From the NCBI RefSeq assembly GCF_010093535.1, contig NW_022985164.1, forward strand, positions 1,601,629 through 1,665,628: a stretch of DNA of 64,000 nucleotides, given 5' to 3'. The position numbers were made by a program, and so were the translations under genes. The DNA is from Lindgomyces ingoldianus (lineage: Eukaryota > Ascomycota > Dothideomycetes > Pleosporales > Lindgomycetaceae). Below the pieces are notes generated by a model. It was given only the letters and a program-made list of their open reading frames with translations, was not told the origin of the DNA and did no database searches. Shown here in pieces: positions 31,562 through 43,298 of this stretch. Position 1 is the stretch's first letter, and every line of letters begins with the position of its first letter.

Positions 31562-34458
31562 ATGTCCTTCCTGTGCGATACAATACTACCTGGTGGTACT
31601 AGACTGCATCTAGGGGGAGAGGCCGAGAAATATGGTCCAAAAGCACTGAGGAAGAGCCAGAGCCATGGAGGTCTTCTTGCACCGCTTGTACAGCTGGTCA
31701 GGGATCCAGTTCGGACGATAGGGAGTGCTGTTGGCAGTCTTAGTGACGTGCCGGAGAGTACTGTTGCTTCCGAAGCAGAGCTAGATCACAAGCAGGTCTT
31801 GTATCTACGCATGAGAAATGTAGGTGCTTTAATTTGGGATATATGACCAATTCTCATCAATGTATCAGGCCGAGTCTTATGAAGAATGGAAATCCGCGGC
31901 TACAGAACTAGACACATTGGAAGGAAACGATGTGTGGAAATTGGAAGACGATTCTCCCGAGTACGATGCGCCCCTTGTTGCAGCCCGTCTCAAGCAACTT
32001 GACGATGCTCGATTGAGTTGTGATGTCAAGAAAATGCTCTTTCTGATACGGACGGCCTTGACACGAGGGCTGGGCGGCATGGGTGATTTGCGACTGTACA
32101 AGCACTCCCATGTCGGCACAAAAGCCTTGATCGAGAGGTATATCGACTCCGCACAAAATACCATGACGGCACTGCTGGACGTGTCTGCGAAGCAAGGCGA
32201 CAAGTGTCCTGTTGAGCCTAGAGCTCTATTGGAGTCCCTCCTGGCTGCTCGCCAGTCTTTTGGCCGAAGCGCATTATTGTTGTCAGGGGGCGGAACCTTT
32301 GGCATGAACCACATTGGCGTTGTCAAGAGTTTGTGGAAAGCCCGTCTCCTACCACGTATCATATCCGGTGCTTCCGCAGGAAGCATTGTCTGCGCGGTTC
32401 TTTGTACAAAAACAGACGCGGAGATCCCGATTGTGCTAGAAGACTTTTGTTACGGTGACCTGGCCGTCTTTGAGAAGGAGGGTGAAGAAGATGGCTTGAT
32501 GAAAAAGGCCGCTAGGTTCCTGAAATACGGCGCACTCTTTGACATCTCTCATCTCGTGAGCGTCATGAGGAGTCTTCTTGGGGACATTACTTTCCAGGAA
32601 TCCTACAATCGGACACGACGCATACTGAATATTACGGTGTCAAGCGCAAGTCTCTACGAGTTACCCAGACTTCTCAATTATGTTACTGCCCCCAATGTCA
32701 TGATCTGGTCCGCGGTGTAAGTCCAAGTTTTTCGTCTTTATTTAACCTCTCACTATCTAGTCTATCCCAGTTTCCCCTCAGCTGCTGATGCTTTATAGAT
32801 GCGCATCTTGTTCTGTGCCATTCGTCTTTTCCGCTGCTTCCCTATCGGCCAAGGACCCCAAGACTGGGAAAGAGGTCCCATGGAACCCAACACCCAATGC
32901 TGGTTGGATCGATGGATCTGTTGACAATGACCTCCCCATGACTCGCCTGGCAGAGATGTTTAATGTCAATCATTTCATCGTCTCCCAAGTAAACCCTCAC
33001 GTGGTTCCTTTCTTGGCTAAGGAAGAAGAAGTCATTGGGAACGAGGCACGGCAGGCCAACACGGCTTTTTCAGCTGGCCCAACCTGGATTCATAACATGG
33101 CCAACCTAGCGAAAGGGGAGGCACTACATCGATTGCAAGTACTTGCTGAGCTGGGCATCTTCCCGAACTACCTCACGAAGGCGAGATCGGTGCTCAACCA
33201 GCGGTATTCGGGTGATATTACCATTTTTCCGGCGATATCCTACGCTCATTTCCCGAAAGTACTAAGTAATCCTACGACAGACTACATGCTGCAATGCATG
33301 CTTACCGGAGAAAGAGCTACATGGTCGAAGCTGTCGAGGGTACAGAACCATGTCGCAATCGAGCTTTCTCTAGACGAGACCATTCGACAGTTTCGAGCGA
33401 GGATTGTGTTCAGCCCAAGTCAAGTCGACCTTCGCATGAACACCTTCAATCGGCCTTTATCCCAAGGAGACGAAATATTCTGTAGACGTCGTTCAAGCAG
33501 GCCACCGCACAAAATCACCCGCTTTGATCGCGACACCGCTCCTTCTACTTCCCGCCGACCTACGTCCTCTCGCCGTAATAATCATCCTCTCATCAAAATT
33601 CCTCCTCAACCAGCTCAGGTAGCAAGGCCATACCTCCCTTCCCTCCCCCTAAGGAAATTCGCCAACTCCCTTGAGAACAGCCAACCTGGGAGTTCGACCC
33701 CTGACGCCTTTTCATCCTCCACAAACTTCGATGATTCATCTTCAAACCTAGAACTCTCGCAAGATACCGATGCATCCGATTTCTTTTCCTCGTCGCTGTC
33801 TCCTCCAAATTCACCGTCATCTCAACTGCCAACCCTTTGGCCATCGACACGCCAACTCTTCCCTTCCGTATCCCAACCCAGTACTCCTTCTATCTCAACC
33901 TCAGTGTTTGGCCACCGAAATAGCTCACTATTGAACCTTACCATGACATCAGATCTCAGTGCCGAAAACCCCAGCCCGCCCGAGATACAATACAAACATC
34001 TCTTTCATCCTTCCTCCTCTACCTATCCTGAAAATCCGCCTGTGGGCCATGACATTCGGAATGAAATTGAAAACACAATTCAACCCTGTGCTGAAATCCA
34101 CCCGACATTACACAAAATCGAGACTTTCCCAGAAACGCAACATCGTCCACCGACTCCACTAGCTAAAACAGACCCACTCCCAGAAAGTCTAGTCGGAGCG
34201 CTTGAAGCACCACCAAATCTCTCGTCGGCATTTAGCCCATTATTGACAAGAGATGACGGCAAGGCCGCGAAAACGGGATCAAGAAAACTGACCAAGCAGG
34301 AGAAGAAGGAAATTAAGGAAGCAGAACGAGATAGGAGAAGCAGCCGACGGGGCAGCGCACAGGGTGCAGGATTGGGTCTGTTGCTTGATATATCTGGGAC
34401 TAGGGGGATGATGAGGAGAAAGAAGAGCTCAAAGAGTGGGAATGTTGCCGCGAACTAG
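31562..34458 (+). CDS. DUF3336-patatin triacylglycerol lipase/phospholipase, 921 aa
   Basis: Exons 31562-31819, 31869-32716 and 32799-34458, phases consistent. The N-terminal DUF3336 region ends in YLRMRN|AESYEEWKSAATELD across the first splice. The patatin domain follows: oxyanion loop GGGTFGMNH at 226-234, nucleophile elbow GASAG with Ser255, and catalytic dyad partner DG at Asp407 (GWIDGSVDNDLP). The context matches Tgl3/4/5-type lipases, which hydrolyse stored triacylglycerol on lipid droplets and can have lysophospholipid acyltransferase activity. The last 370 residues are Ser/Pro-rich and disordered and end in a basic stretch (KLTKQEKKEIKEAERDRRSSRRG). The start ATG is the first in frame; homologues may extend further upstream, so the N-terminus is the least certain part. 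Confidence 0.88.
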
Positions 34459-35256
34459 TCTGTACACATGGTATCCTTTCATTTCATTCTCGTTTGTCTA
34501 GTTTGAATTTCAACCTACATTTGAACGTGCATATTGAGGATGCATAAAGAGCATTGGGAGGTGCATGGCGCGATGAGAGAATATCACATGGAGTGGAGTT
34601 TATTGGTCATGGCTGCGAGGACGCGGATGGTACGTGGGGAGAAGTAGTGAGATACTCTTAGGCGAGTGGTTCATTGCGCCTCTAAAGACACATTTTTTTT
34701 TGTAATCCTTCGCTGCAGTATTTTTTCGTCCATCCTTCCCCTAGCGCGCCACCTTTCATCGTGCATTTTGATTGCATGGGTAGAAGGGATACACACACAC
34801 ACACACACACACATACATACATATATATTACACGAGCGAATCTGTACCGGTTCATTCGCGGGTAATTAGCAATCTTCCACAACTTTCTAACTGCGCTCAT
34901 ATTTCACGTCATTCTGCTACTCAAAGCATCTACTTTTTGAAATTGTATCAGAGGTAGGAATTGGTTGGGTGGGGTTTATTGGTATATACAATTATATCCA
35001 AGTCGTTGCATGAGTGCCGTATATGGAATTTTATGAGCCACAATTACAGAACAGACATCCGACTTTTCTTTCCATTACTTTCGTGATACATTATTTAAAC
35101 ACTGGGACGGTACATTCAGCATCATGGCAGCTGCATGTCTTTTCCTGCTCATGTGGCAAGTTCCCCTACGTTATTTAGAGCCGCATTATACACTCGGAAA
35201 GACCGCCCTGCGGCCTCTGGAAATGTGGGAATAGGAAGGTAACCGGAAATGGCCCC
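34459..35256. other. convergent 3' spacer with microsatellite
   Basis: About 800 bases between converging genes. It contains an AC/AT microsatellite and T-rich 3' UTR-like sequence; no gene. Confidence 0.6.
34791..34830. repeat. (AC)n/(ATAC)n microsatellite
   Basis: Eleven AC dinucleotides at 34791-34812, running into ATAC tetranucleotides and an AT stretch. A simple sequence repeat in the 3' flank of the lipase gene. Confidence 0.95.
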
Positions 35257-36325
35257 CTACGAGCTCTTCTCGACTCCAGATTCTGGCGGGGATTCGGGGG
35301 TGGGTGGAGAGACGGGTGCTAAAGCCTCGGTCGTAGAGGGCTCGGACATTGAGAACGAGGGCAGGTTCTTCGTGAGTTCTTCTCTTTGTTCACGTAACGA
35401 AGCGTACATCTGTGACATATCTTTGCCGAGGAAAACTATGAATATGTTAGTTCGACTGTTTAACGTCGTTCTGGACCATTTGGAGGTACCTACATCGCTG
35501 ATACAGCTCATAACTCGTAACCACTATAATCGGTACCCCAACTATAATAGCTGATACTCGTCGTCCCGCCGACCTGTACTTTGGTGGCAATTTGCCTCCT
35601 TCAAGGTATTCGGGGGTCATGTTAGGGAGTGTAGAGGGCTCGGGAGGTGGAGGAAGCGTGGATTTATAGGGGGGAGGTTTTGGGGCGGCTGTTGTTGTTG
35701 TAGGAGGTGTCTGTGGGTTGAGAGGCCTAGTAGGGATGGGGACAGTAGTTGCGCGAGCGCGGGTTATAGGAGGGGTAAATTTCAACGAGGGTGTTGCGGG
35801 GGTTGGTGAGGCCGGAATCTTGGGTGTAGACTTCGCTGGAGAAGCCTGAGTTGTTGGTGAAGTTGTTGATGGAACTGCTGGTGGTGGTGGTTTTGAGGGT
35901 AACGAGGACTGCGGTTGAGTTTGCGATGGCGCGCTCTTCGTAGTTGAAGAATTTCCCGCCCTCAACGTCCCTTTCGCGGCAACCTCCTGTAGTATCTTGC
36001 TCGATGACGACGTAATCGGAATCGCCTGTTTCGTGCTTCTTGTTGCACCCCTTGCCTCCTCTTTCTCTGACTTCGCAGCCTCTGCCACTGTACTCTTCAC
36101 CTCTTGTGCTTTCGCCCTCCCACCCGCATTCTTTGCGCCTTTCGCTGTTGAGCTCTTGGTGCTCTTCGTCGCCTTCTCTACCTTCCCTTCCTCCTTCGCT
36201 GTCTTCGCCGCCTTCGTACTCGCCTTCCTCGTACTATTCTTTTTAACATCTACTGCCGTTTCCACCAGGTCCTCCACCACCTTCTTCGGCCGCCCGCGCT
36301 TCTTTGAAGCCTCTGAACTTGACAT
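35257..36325 (-). CDS. lysine-rich protein with one membrane segment, unknown function, 336 aa
   Basis: Two exons on the minus strand, 36325-35494 and 35435-35257. The intron (GTAGGT donor, perfect ACTAAC branch site, CATAG acceptor) joins YELYQR to FFLGKDMSQMYASL in frame. The N-terminal 95 residues are Lys/Ala/Thr-rich with an AT-hook-like KKRGRPKK at 8-15. The middle is a Pro/Ser/Thr-rich linker. A conserved C-terminal module begins NMTPEY, then RRVSAIIVGVPIIVVTSYELY, a single hydrophobic helix, followed by a polar tail. Small fungal proteins share this C-terminal helix, but I know no function. The AT-hook-like motif and the helix point to different compartments, so the N-terminus could instead be a mitochondrial or nuclear targeting region. 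Confidence 0.75.
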
Positions 36326-37102
36326 TTGCGCGCAATTGGGTTGAGGTATTACAGTCTATGGGATTTGCGGAGGGATATAGGAATGCAGGTGTGGTTTGAC
36401 GCGAGAAAGGAGGTAGAACGCGTCGAATTCTGATGAGTCGAAAATTTGGACGGGGCCAGGGATGTTCGTGAGCGTGGCGCGGATCGCTGAGGGGCGGGAG
36501 TGCTACCTTGAGACGAGACTATCGATATCAATAGTAAAGGGGCCTGAGTAGGGTAGCAGCTCTGCACATCGTCTCGAAGCTGGCTAAGAGCAAATCTTTC
36601 ACTTTGTTTCGATATTCAATTGTAAGCCTACTTATCCCCACAATGGACGCGTCTCATGCAGCACATATCAATGGTGAACGAAAACTTCACCAACTAGAGC
36701 ACGCATCGGAAGTTGGTTACTTTCTACTATCCAGAACCTGCCCACCAACTTTCTTAGATGACATAGAATACTATGACTCAAGCTGCTTGCCCATCGCCGG
36801 CTGTTAGCACCCAAAGCCCCCAAGTGTCATCACCACATCGCAGGTGATGAAAATCCCAAGAAAAAATCCTTCCCCCCGCTCCCCCATTCCATCTCAAAAC
36901 ATAACATGAACATGGCAGGAGCATTTAGGCTAATACCTGCACCCTGTAAACTTTCCTTTTGCGATGAAAAGATGTAGAGCAAAGATAATGTGAAGAAAAG
37001 GAATTGGAATGGGATGAATCTACCTCTATGCTATTTAACACAAACCGATTTTTAAATACCAGAATGAGCCGCTCGTCTCTCGTACATATTTAATCGTACA
37101 GC
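36326..37102. other. intergenic spacer
   Basis: About 780 bases between two minus-strand genes: promoter of the lysine-rich protein gene plus 3' flank of the acyl-CoA dehydrogenase gene. No other coding signal. Confidence 0.55.
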
Positions 37103-38940
37103 CTATAACTTCATCCCCAAGGCCTTGTGGACCCTCAAAGCCTGCCTGATGCTCAAATCCAGCATAATCTCCTCACTTCCACCAGGGATGGCATACGCCC
37201 TAACATCCCGATACAGCCTCTCGACCTTCGCTCCCTGGCCACCTCTACTGTAACTCAGACCACCAAAAATCTGGCTGGCTTCCCTGGCGCAGAATTCGAA
37301 TGTTGTTGTGCTCTGAGCCTTCAAGCTAGCAATAGCACCGCCAAGCTTCAACATGGCCTCCATTTCACCCATCTTCTGGCACTGGTAGATAAGGTTCTCG
37401 AGCCAGTTGTAGGATGCTTCGATCTGGCGTACCATGTGAGCCAGCTTCAGTCGGATGACGGGGTGATCGATAAGGCGTTTGCCGAACGTCTTACGCTTGT
37501 GGGCGTATTTCATCGACTCTTCGTAGCAAACGCGGGAGAAGCGCAGGCATTGAATGATGATACCAATACGCTCATGGTTGAAGTTCGTCATGACGACCTT
37601 GAAGCCTTGGTTTTCTTTGCCAATCAGGTTCTCCACAGGAACCTTGACATCTTCAAAGGTGATGTAGGTGGTGCCACTGCTCCAGACACCCTGACAGTCC
37701 ATCTTGCGAGTCGAGACGCCGCCCATGCTACGCTCGATGAGGAGGACAGAGACACCGTTCATACCGGGACCGCCAGTACGAACCGCTGTGGTGAAGTATT
37801 CGCACCAGATGCCGTTGGTGATCCACTTTTTTTCGCCGTTGACGATGTAATGCTTGCCATCTTCAGATAGCTTAGCTTCGCATGTCAGATTCGCGACGTC
37901 GCTACCAGCATCTGTCAATTGTTAGTCAGGTTTCTTACCACCTAACAAGGACTATGACTATGTCCCGTGTTAAGTGCGGATATGCTGAAACTTACCCGGC
38001 TCGGTAATGGCAAGACAAATGCGCTTATTACCACTAAGAATTTCGGGAACGACTCGCTTCACAAGTTCCTTCTTGCCAAACTTGACCAGAGGTGGGCAGC
38101 CAATACCATAGCCTCCAATGAGATTCCAAACAAGACCTCCACTACCGGCACGAGAGATCTCATCAGTAAGAAGCATCTCATGGAAAAGGTCCCATTTCTC
38201 AGGGGGCACGCTTTGCACCCGAGACTTGGTCAAGTGTGTAGGGTAGTGGACACCAAGGAGACCGGCGAGGTAGCCCCGTTCACCCATTTGTTTATAGATG
38301 GTGTCTGGCACCTTCCTCTGCTCCTCCCACTCTGTGACATTTGGCATAATCTCTTCTTCCACCCATTGTCTGACTTCGTCGCGGAGGGCAGCGTGAGTTT
38401 CGTTAAAGTATGGAGAGTGGTACTAGAGAGTATGGAATTAGACGAGCCATTTGCACACATCGGACGCGCTCACAGACTGATACCAGGCAGGGTCAGCATA
38501 TGGAACAAGGTCGCCATACGGATCCAGCGCTTCCGCTTCCTCCTGCGCGGCCTCTGATGGTTGAGGAGCAACAACACCGGGCTCAGCTGACGGCTTGAGC
38601 ACGTCCTTCTTTGCCGGATGGGCAACTGGAAGGGCCGGAGGTGCAGTTTTGGTGTTTAAAGAGCCCACTTGCAACTGCTTTTGATATTTCTTCAGGATGC
38701 TCTCGTTATGATACTTCCAGAATTGCTTCGACGCATCTTTGCCAGCAACGCGCTGGAGGACTGTAGACTTCTTAGTGCTGCATATTCGCTGAATGCATTC
38801 TTTGAACACCAACTTTTCTTGCCCCCAGGATGATCGTCCTGGAACTTGGTCAAGTCGTACACATCTTCATCGACAATGATCCAGAGGTTGTCGGCCTTGT
38901 TGTGGGACGCAACGTCGGCAGTAGAAAATCGCTGTGACAT
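37103..38940 (-). CDS. cytochrome b5-acyl-CoA dehydrogenase fusion, 549 aa
   Basis: Four exons on the minus strand: 38940-38814, 38760-38474, 38422-37996 and 37911-37103, all phases agree. Residues 1-80 form a cytochrome b5 domain with the haem-ligand motif HPGG (about 38-41) and a second histidine in KYHNES. A Pro/Ala/Glu linker follows. The rest is an FAD acyl-CoA dehydrogenase: N-terminal helices (LRDEVRQWVEEEIMP), the flavin-binding CLAITEPDAGSDVA across the third splice, WITNG, and the C-terminal helical domain ending GGSEEIMLDLSIRQ. No peroxisomal SKL-type end. Fusions of this type are fungal; the b5 domain probably relays electrons to or from the flavin, bypassing ETF. The acyl substrate is unknown. 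It is transcribed divergently from the cupin gene. Confidence 0.9.
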
Positions 38941-39580
38941 CTCAAAAAACGGGGAGATAGGTAATGGGAGAAATATGCAGGATTACAAGTACAGGCCGTG
39001 TGACATGAAGGAGGCATGTCCAGCAGCAGAAGGGATTAAGAGGTTACCACAGCTTTCTTTCACATGTCTGCCGCTGATGCCAAGCACCCGGGACTTGCTC
39101 CTGATTTTGCAGGTCTGGAGCCGCAGGGAGATGTGGGGGCTATTTTGGACTGATGCGACGATGATAATGTGATCTTGTGAGCAACATTGGGGACATATAA
39201 TTGGCTGGTGTGCAGTCGCCGGCCGAGCTGCTGCGTTTGCGGTTGCATGAGGTGGAGACGTCATTCGGCCGCATGCCGAGGCATCGCGGAATTAGGGCAC
39301 GTGTCCACATTGGTCCTTCACAAGCCATCATCTAGCTGACTTTCAGCTGCCGGCTCTGTGGGTAGTTCCCTGGGAGTGCAGAGGGCCGTAGTCATGTCCT
39401 TCAAGTGGGAACCCATGCCTTTTCATGGCTTTGAACACTGCCACTTGTTGTCATGTTGTGAGCTCATCCGGAGTTCCCCCGCGCCATTCATCACTCTTCG
39501 CAGAGCCGATCGAATATACCTAATTAACGGCTTCTCGAATTAGCCAAGGAAATTCACCAACTCAACCCTCATCAATAATC
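38941..39580. promoter_or_regulatory. shared divergent promoter (acyl-CoA dehydrogenase / cupin)
   Basis: A 640-base region between divergent start codons. No gene lies inside. Joint regulation of the two flanking genes is possible but inferred only from the arrangement; I cannot name a binding site. Confidence 0.4.
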
Positions 39581-40146
39581 ATGCCAGGCGATGTACAGGT
39601 AAAGAAAGGTTCGGAGATCAATGCTCCAAGCGGCGCGCAGACCGAGGGTATGATAAGGATGAATGCCATAACCGACATGTATCCGCCGTCTACCTATCTG
39701 CTTTAATTAATGCTAACGATTGAAAAGGTCTGATCAGATATGTGGAACCGGCCAGTCTCTCAATAGAACCATCGTAATCCGCGAATGCTAACTTGTCTCA
39801 GTGATGATAGCGAAGCCACACACAGCATCGGCCGTTCACCACCATGGTGAAGAAGGTAGAGCATCTTCAAATCCCTTTTGTTGAATGCCTCGGTACATAC
39901 ACCGCGAACGAGTCCGTCTGATGGCACACAGACACAATCGTATACGCAGCCAAAGGCCATGGCGCCATCGTCAGCGGGCCGAATGGTTCGAAGAGACAGG
40001 ATCTCGTGCCCGGCGACTTTGCGCTAATCCCTGCCTATGCCGAACACCAGGAAGTCAATGATAGCGGTGAGGATGTTGTGTGGATAATCACACGAGGGGG
40101 CAGAAATCCGATCGTGCATAACCTTGAAGGCTGGGGAAAGAGCTAG
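39581..40146 (+). CDS. small cupin-fold protein, 129 aa
   Basis: Four exons: 39581-39678, 39728-39750 (23 bases), 39802-39855 and 39932-40146. The spliced protein starts MPGDVQVKKGSEINAPSG and reads GMIRMNAITDMSDQICGT-VMIAKPHTAS across two junctions. The metal-binding cupin motif 1 is HHHGEEDT, followed by GHGAIVSGPNG and a motif 2 PGDFALIPAYAEHQEVND. This fits a single-domain RmlC-like cupin of the sort seen in many ascomycetes, with metal bound by the His cluster and Glu. The second intron has a GC donor (GCCAGT) with a perfect TGCTAAC branch site and CAG acceptor; no GT donor in the region keeps the frame. The other introns are GT-AG. The reaction is unknown. Confidence 0.82.
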
Positions 40147-41019
40147 AAAAAAGTAGCTTCGGATCGTAGTGCAAATTCATTCGGCAGATCGGTCTTTGCA
40201 ATGGAATACTGCCAGAACTTTGAGCGAATGCAGAGTCTCAGATAGTGTTGGGTCTTCCAGTGTAGACACAGTCTCCTTGAATCCAACAACGAGTCTACAG
40301 GCTAATTCGCTTACCACTGCAGTTAGATAATGGAGCGGAGCCCACAGCGCAGCACGCAGCATTCTCTTCTTGGGGCATGTTAGAACAGGTAACAGGACAT
40401 AGTAGGACCTTCCTTGTGGACAGAAAACTCTATTCTCCTTACCCACCACTGAGTTCGAGCAATTGGCTGGATAGATTAACCCTAACCTATCATTGTTCTA
40501 TAGTATGCGCCAGAACGCTACCATCCCTACCAGAGGATACCTCTCGGACGACCTGATTTGTTAGACGTTTGTGCAAGTGTTACGGATTCTCAACTCCACC
40601 ACCCCCGGTCCACCCGTCTCCAATCCTTTAAAAGCTGGCTCGGAACTATGACCCACTTCAAACACGCACATCTTCGATAAGCTACCATCCCGAGTCACCG
40701 TCCTTCAATGTTAGTTCTCCTACTCTTTCTCAAATGTTGGCATCTGAAAATGAGGTAGAAAGCAGAGCTCCTCTTCTCTGCTTATCACCCTACTACCTTT
40801 CCTGGAAAGCTTGCAGCTTACTCACTCCAGTAGTTAGTTAACTAGTCGTTCAGGCTGACCTCAGCAATACGCGTCCCACGTGCCGGTGAAACGTACAGAG
40901 CATTTGATGACGTAGGGACAATATACCAGAGCACCATGTTAAGATGCTAGAATTCTGCAGGAAAATGATTAGCTTCAGCCTGCCTTAGACAACATGAACC
41001 CTGCGATCCTCGGGATCCG
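40147..41019. other. intergenic spacer
   Basis: About 870 bases. A short leader-like MLVLLLFLKC starting near 40709 might be the remains of the signal peptide of the propeller pseudogene that follows, but the link is weak. Nothing else is supported. Confidence 0.4.
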
Positions 41020-42390
41020 CGCAAATCCAAGCACTAGCTCTAGAAGGCACTAGAGCAGCTGTATCAGCATACGAACACATTTATGCAGGAGGGCAATCTT
41101 CAAATACCATTACCGTGATCAATCCCGCTACAGACACAGTTCTAGGAACCACCAATCTGGGAAATGAGCAACTATTAGATGTCGTTGGACCTCAATACGT
41201 GCGATCCGGAATTCCCACAGTCCCAACTTCCCTCGATATGGGAAATACATAGTCTCGTTAAGTGTGACATGCAACATCGTCACGGTAGTTCGTTGCCTGG
41301 ATAATGCTATCATTTCATGGACATACGTTGACCAAAATGCCCACGAAGCGTTCTTCGCAGCCGATAACCGGACAATATGGGTTTGCACAAGGGGCGTCGA
41401 TACTATTGAGCTTGTCGACGGTTTTAGTGGTACTATCGTTGGCAAGATCTCTTCATACGGTGGACCGAGTAAAGTATTCTTCAGTCTAGACAGGAAAACC
41501 GCCTATGTGAACCACATTGGTTCCCCATACCTGGAAATTATCGACGTCGAGACTTAGCAGCACATCACCAACATCACCGGCTTGGCAGATACCTTCTCTT
41601 CAGATATGATGCTTTCTGCGGATGGAAATCGGCTCTAGGCTGCGCATCAAATGCTCGGTAAAGTTACGGTCATATCCACCGCTTCAAGGAGGATTATCGG
41701 GGTCCTAGACGCAGGCCTGGAAACGAATCATCCGAGTTTCGCAGAGCTGAACGGAACAACCCATGCCTTCGTCACTGCAGCAGCCTTAAACGCAACAAGA
41801 GTCTACAAACAGCCTGATCCTGAACAAGTCCTGGCGTATGAAGGTGAGATTCCGTCCAGTGGTGTACAACCTCATAGTCTGTGACCCAGTCCGGGTAATT
41901 CTCGAATATATATCGTCAACGAGCACTCCGACACCGTGGAAGTCATCGATCTCCAGAACAGCTTAAGAGTCGCGAAAACTCTGGATGTTGAGTAAGAGGA
42001 TCAGGCACTAGTTTACGTAGCTAGAGCTGTTCCAAGTGGTGACAGAACATAGAACTTGAGGAAGCAGGGTCTGCAATGCAAAGCGGAGAATAAGCTGCTG
42101 GTCGTGGAGGTTTCGGACAGAGGTGGTGATGTGACGGCGTCAGCGTTAGTGACGATCAGACCAGCAGTCAGGCTCGATATGTTTCAGATTATTGGGAGGA
42201 ATCTGAAGTTGAATACGACGTACACAGTTGGGGGGAATGTAGGGAATGTAATGGGGTTATGATACCACTGGTGGATTTAACGACAACGTCTATGACAGCC
42301 GCGGGTCAGGAGTGCGCCGCAAGTGTTGGGGTTCTTTAAGTTCAAAGGCATATACGGTGTAGATTCAATCAAGTTAGTAAGAAGGTAGTC
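41020..42390 (+). pseudogene. secreted YVTN-type beta-propeller pseudogene
   Basis: The remains read IQALALEGTRAAVSAYEH, AGGQSSNTITVINPATDT and GTTNLGNEQLLDVVG in one frame. After a one-base shift near 41238 the next frame (GKYIVSLSVTCNIVTVV) continues to the end. Typical YVTN blade pieces are clear: VSTASRRIIGVLDAG-like, IYIVNEHSDTVEVIDLQ and TRGVDTIELVDGFSGTIVG. In-frame stops interrupt it at several points (after EIIDVET, RL, PHSL, TLDVE and GDRT). Some, such as TAG before CAG and TGA for TGG, fit C-to-T or G-to-A change as in RIP, though the count is small. The C-terminal tail PQVLGFFKFKGIYGVDSIK keeps the same frame. The ancestor was probably a secreted surface protein. Confidence 0.8.
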
Positions 42391-43298
42391 AAGGAGCACG
42401 CTAATAGGATGTAGTAATTAATGATTCGAGCACTAGTTGCGCTTCCCCTTGCCATGAAGCCAATTCCAGAATTCACTCTAGAATTTGAATCTATTTGAGT
42501 CAGAGAGGTCTAGCTTGCATTATAGATTACCATGGAGCACTTCTACGAGCTATTTTGAGTACTGGCTGTGACTATTATGCGAGAGAAAGTATCCTGATAG
42601 CTGAATACTGCTAGTAGCCTTCTAGAAAGTGGCGTTAGTGCTTTCTTATTCAGTAGGTTCTCACGTAACGTGGTATATGAGATTAGAGTCTTTCTGTTAA
42701 CCCTCTTGTGGGAATTAGGGTGGACATTAATGGAACGCAAATGCTGTCTTGAAATATCTTTGAATTGTGCTATGTTAGATGACGCCAGTACGTTTTCTTT
42801 CTAACTCCGTCCCAGGATGTAGCCATATCGCTAGGGTGTCAAATATACATATCAATTTAGCATGCTTGGGATTGGTGGAAGACAGAAAGTCTTTTTTGAG
42901 AGAAACGAAGATGGCTTGGGCTTAGAACCCGCAGAAGTTCCTTCGAGCAACAGTAAGGTGAACACAAGGAACATTGCACTGAGACGGAAGGACCTGTACT
43001 GTTGAAGTCGGGTGGTTCGATGGATTCTTCTCCTTGCTTCTTTTGGTTAGTTAGTACTTTGGTAATTAAGCTAACTTGGTTGGGGCGAAGCTGCCTGTCG
43101 TCGTGGCGAGTGTCGTTGCGACTCAATTCTTTCGATACTGGTACCACCCGACTGCTCAAAAAGCTGACTCCTCTTCTCATGTCGCCCTTTCGCCCTTTCC
43201 TCTCTCTGATGGCATGGTGAAAGGTGGTGAGTCAACCAGTTGCGCAGAACAGTGTACACAAATGCGCCAGGCAGCAACGCGCCTTCTAGCTGCCAAGC
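42391..43298. other. intergenic spacer
   Basis: About 900 bases between the propeller pseudogene and the DUF2828 gene. No gene or repeat recognised; short open stretches at 42857-43312 overlap on both strands. Confidence 0.5.
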
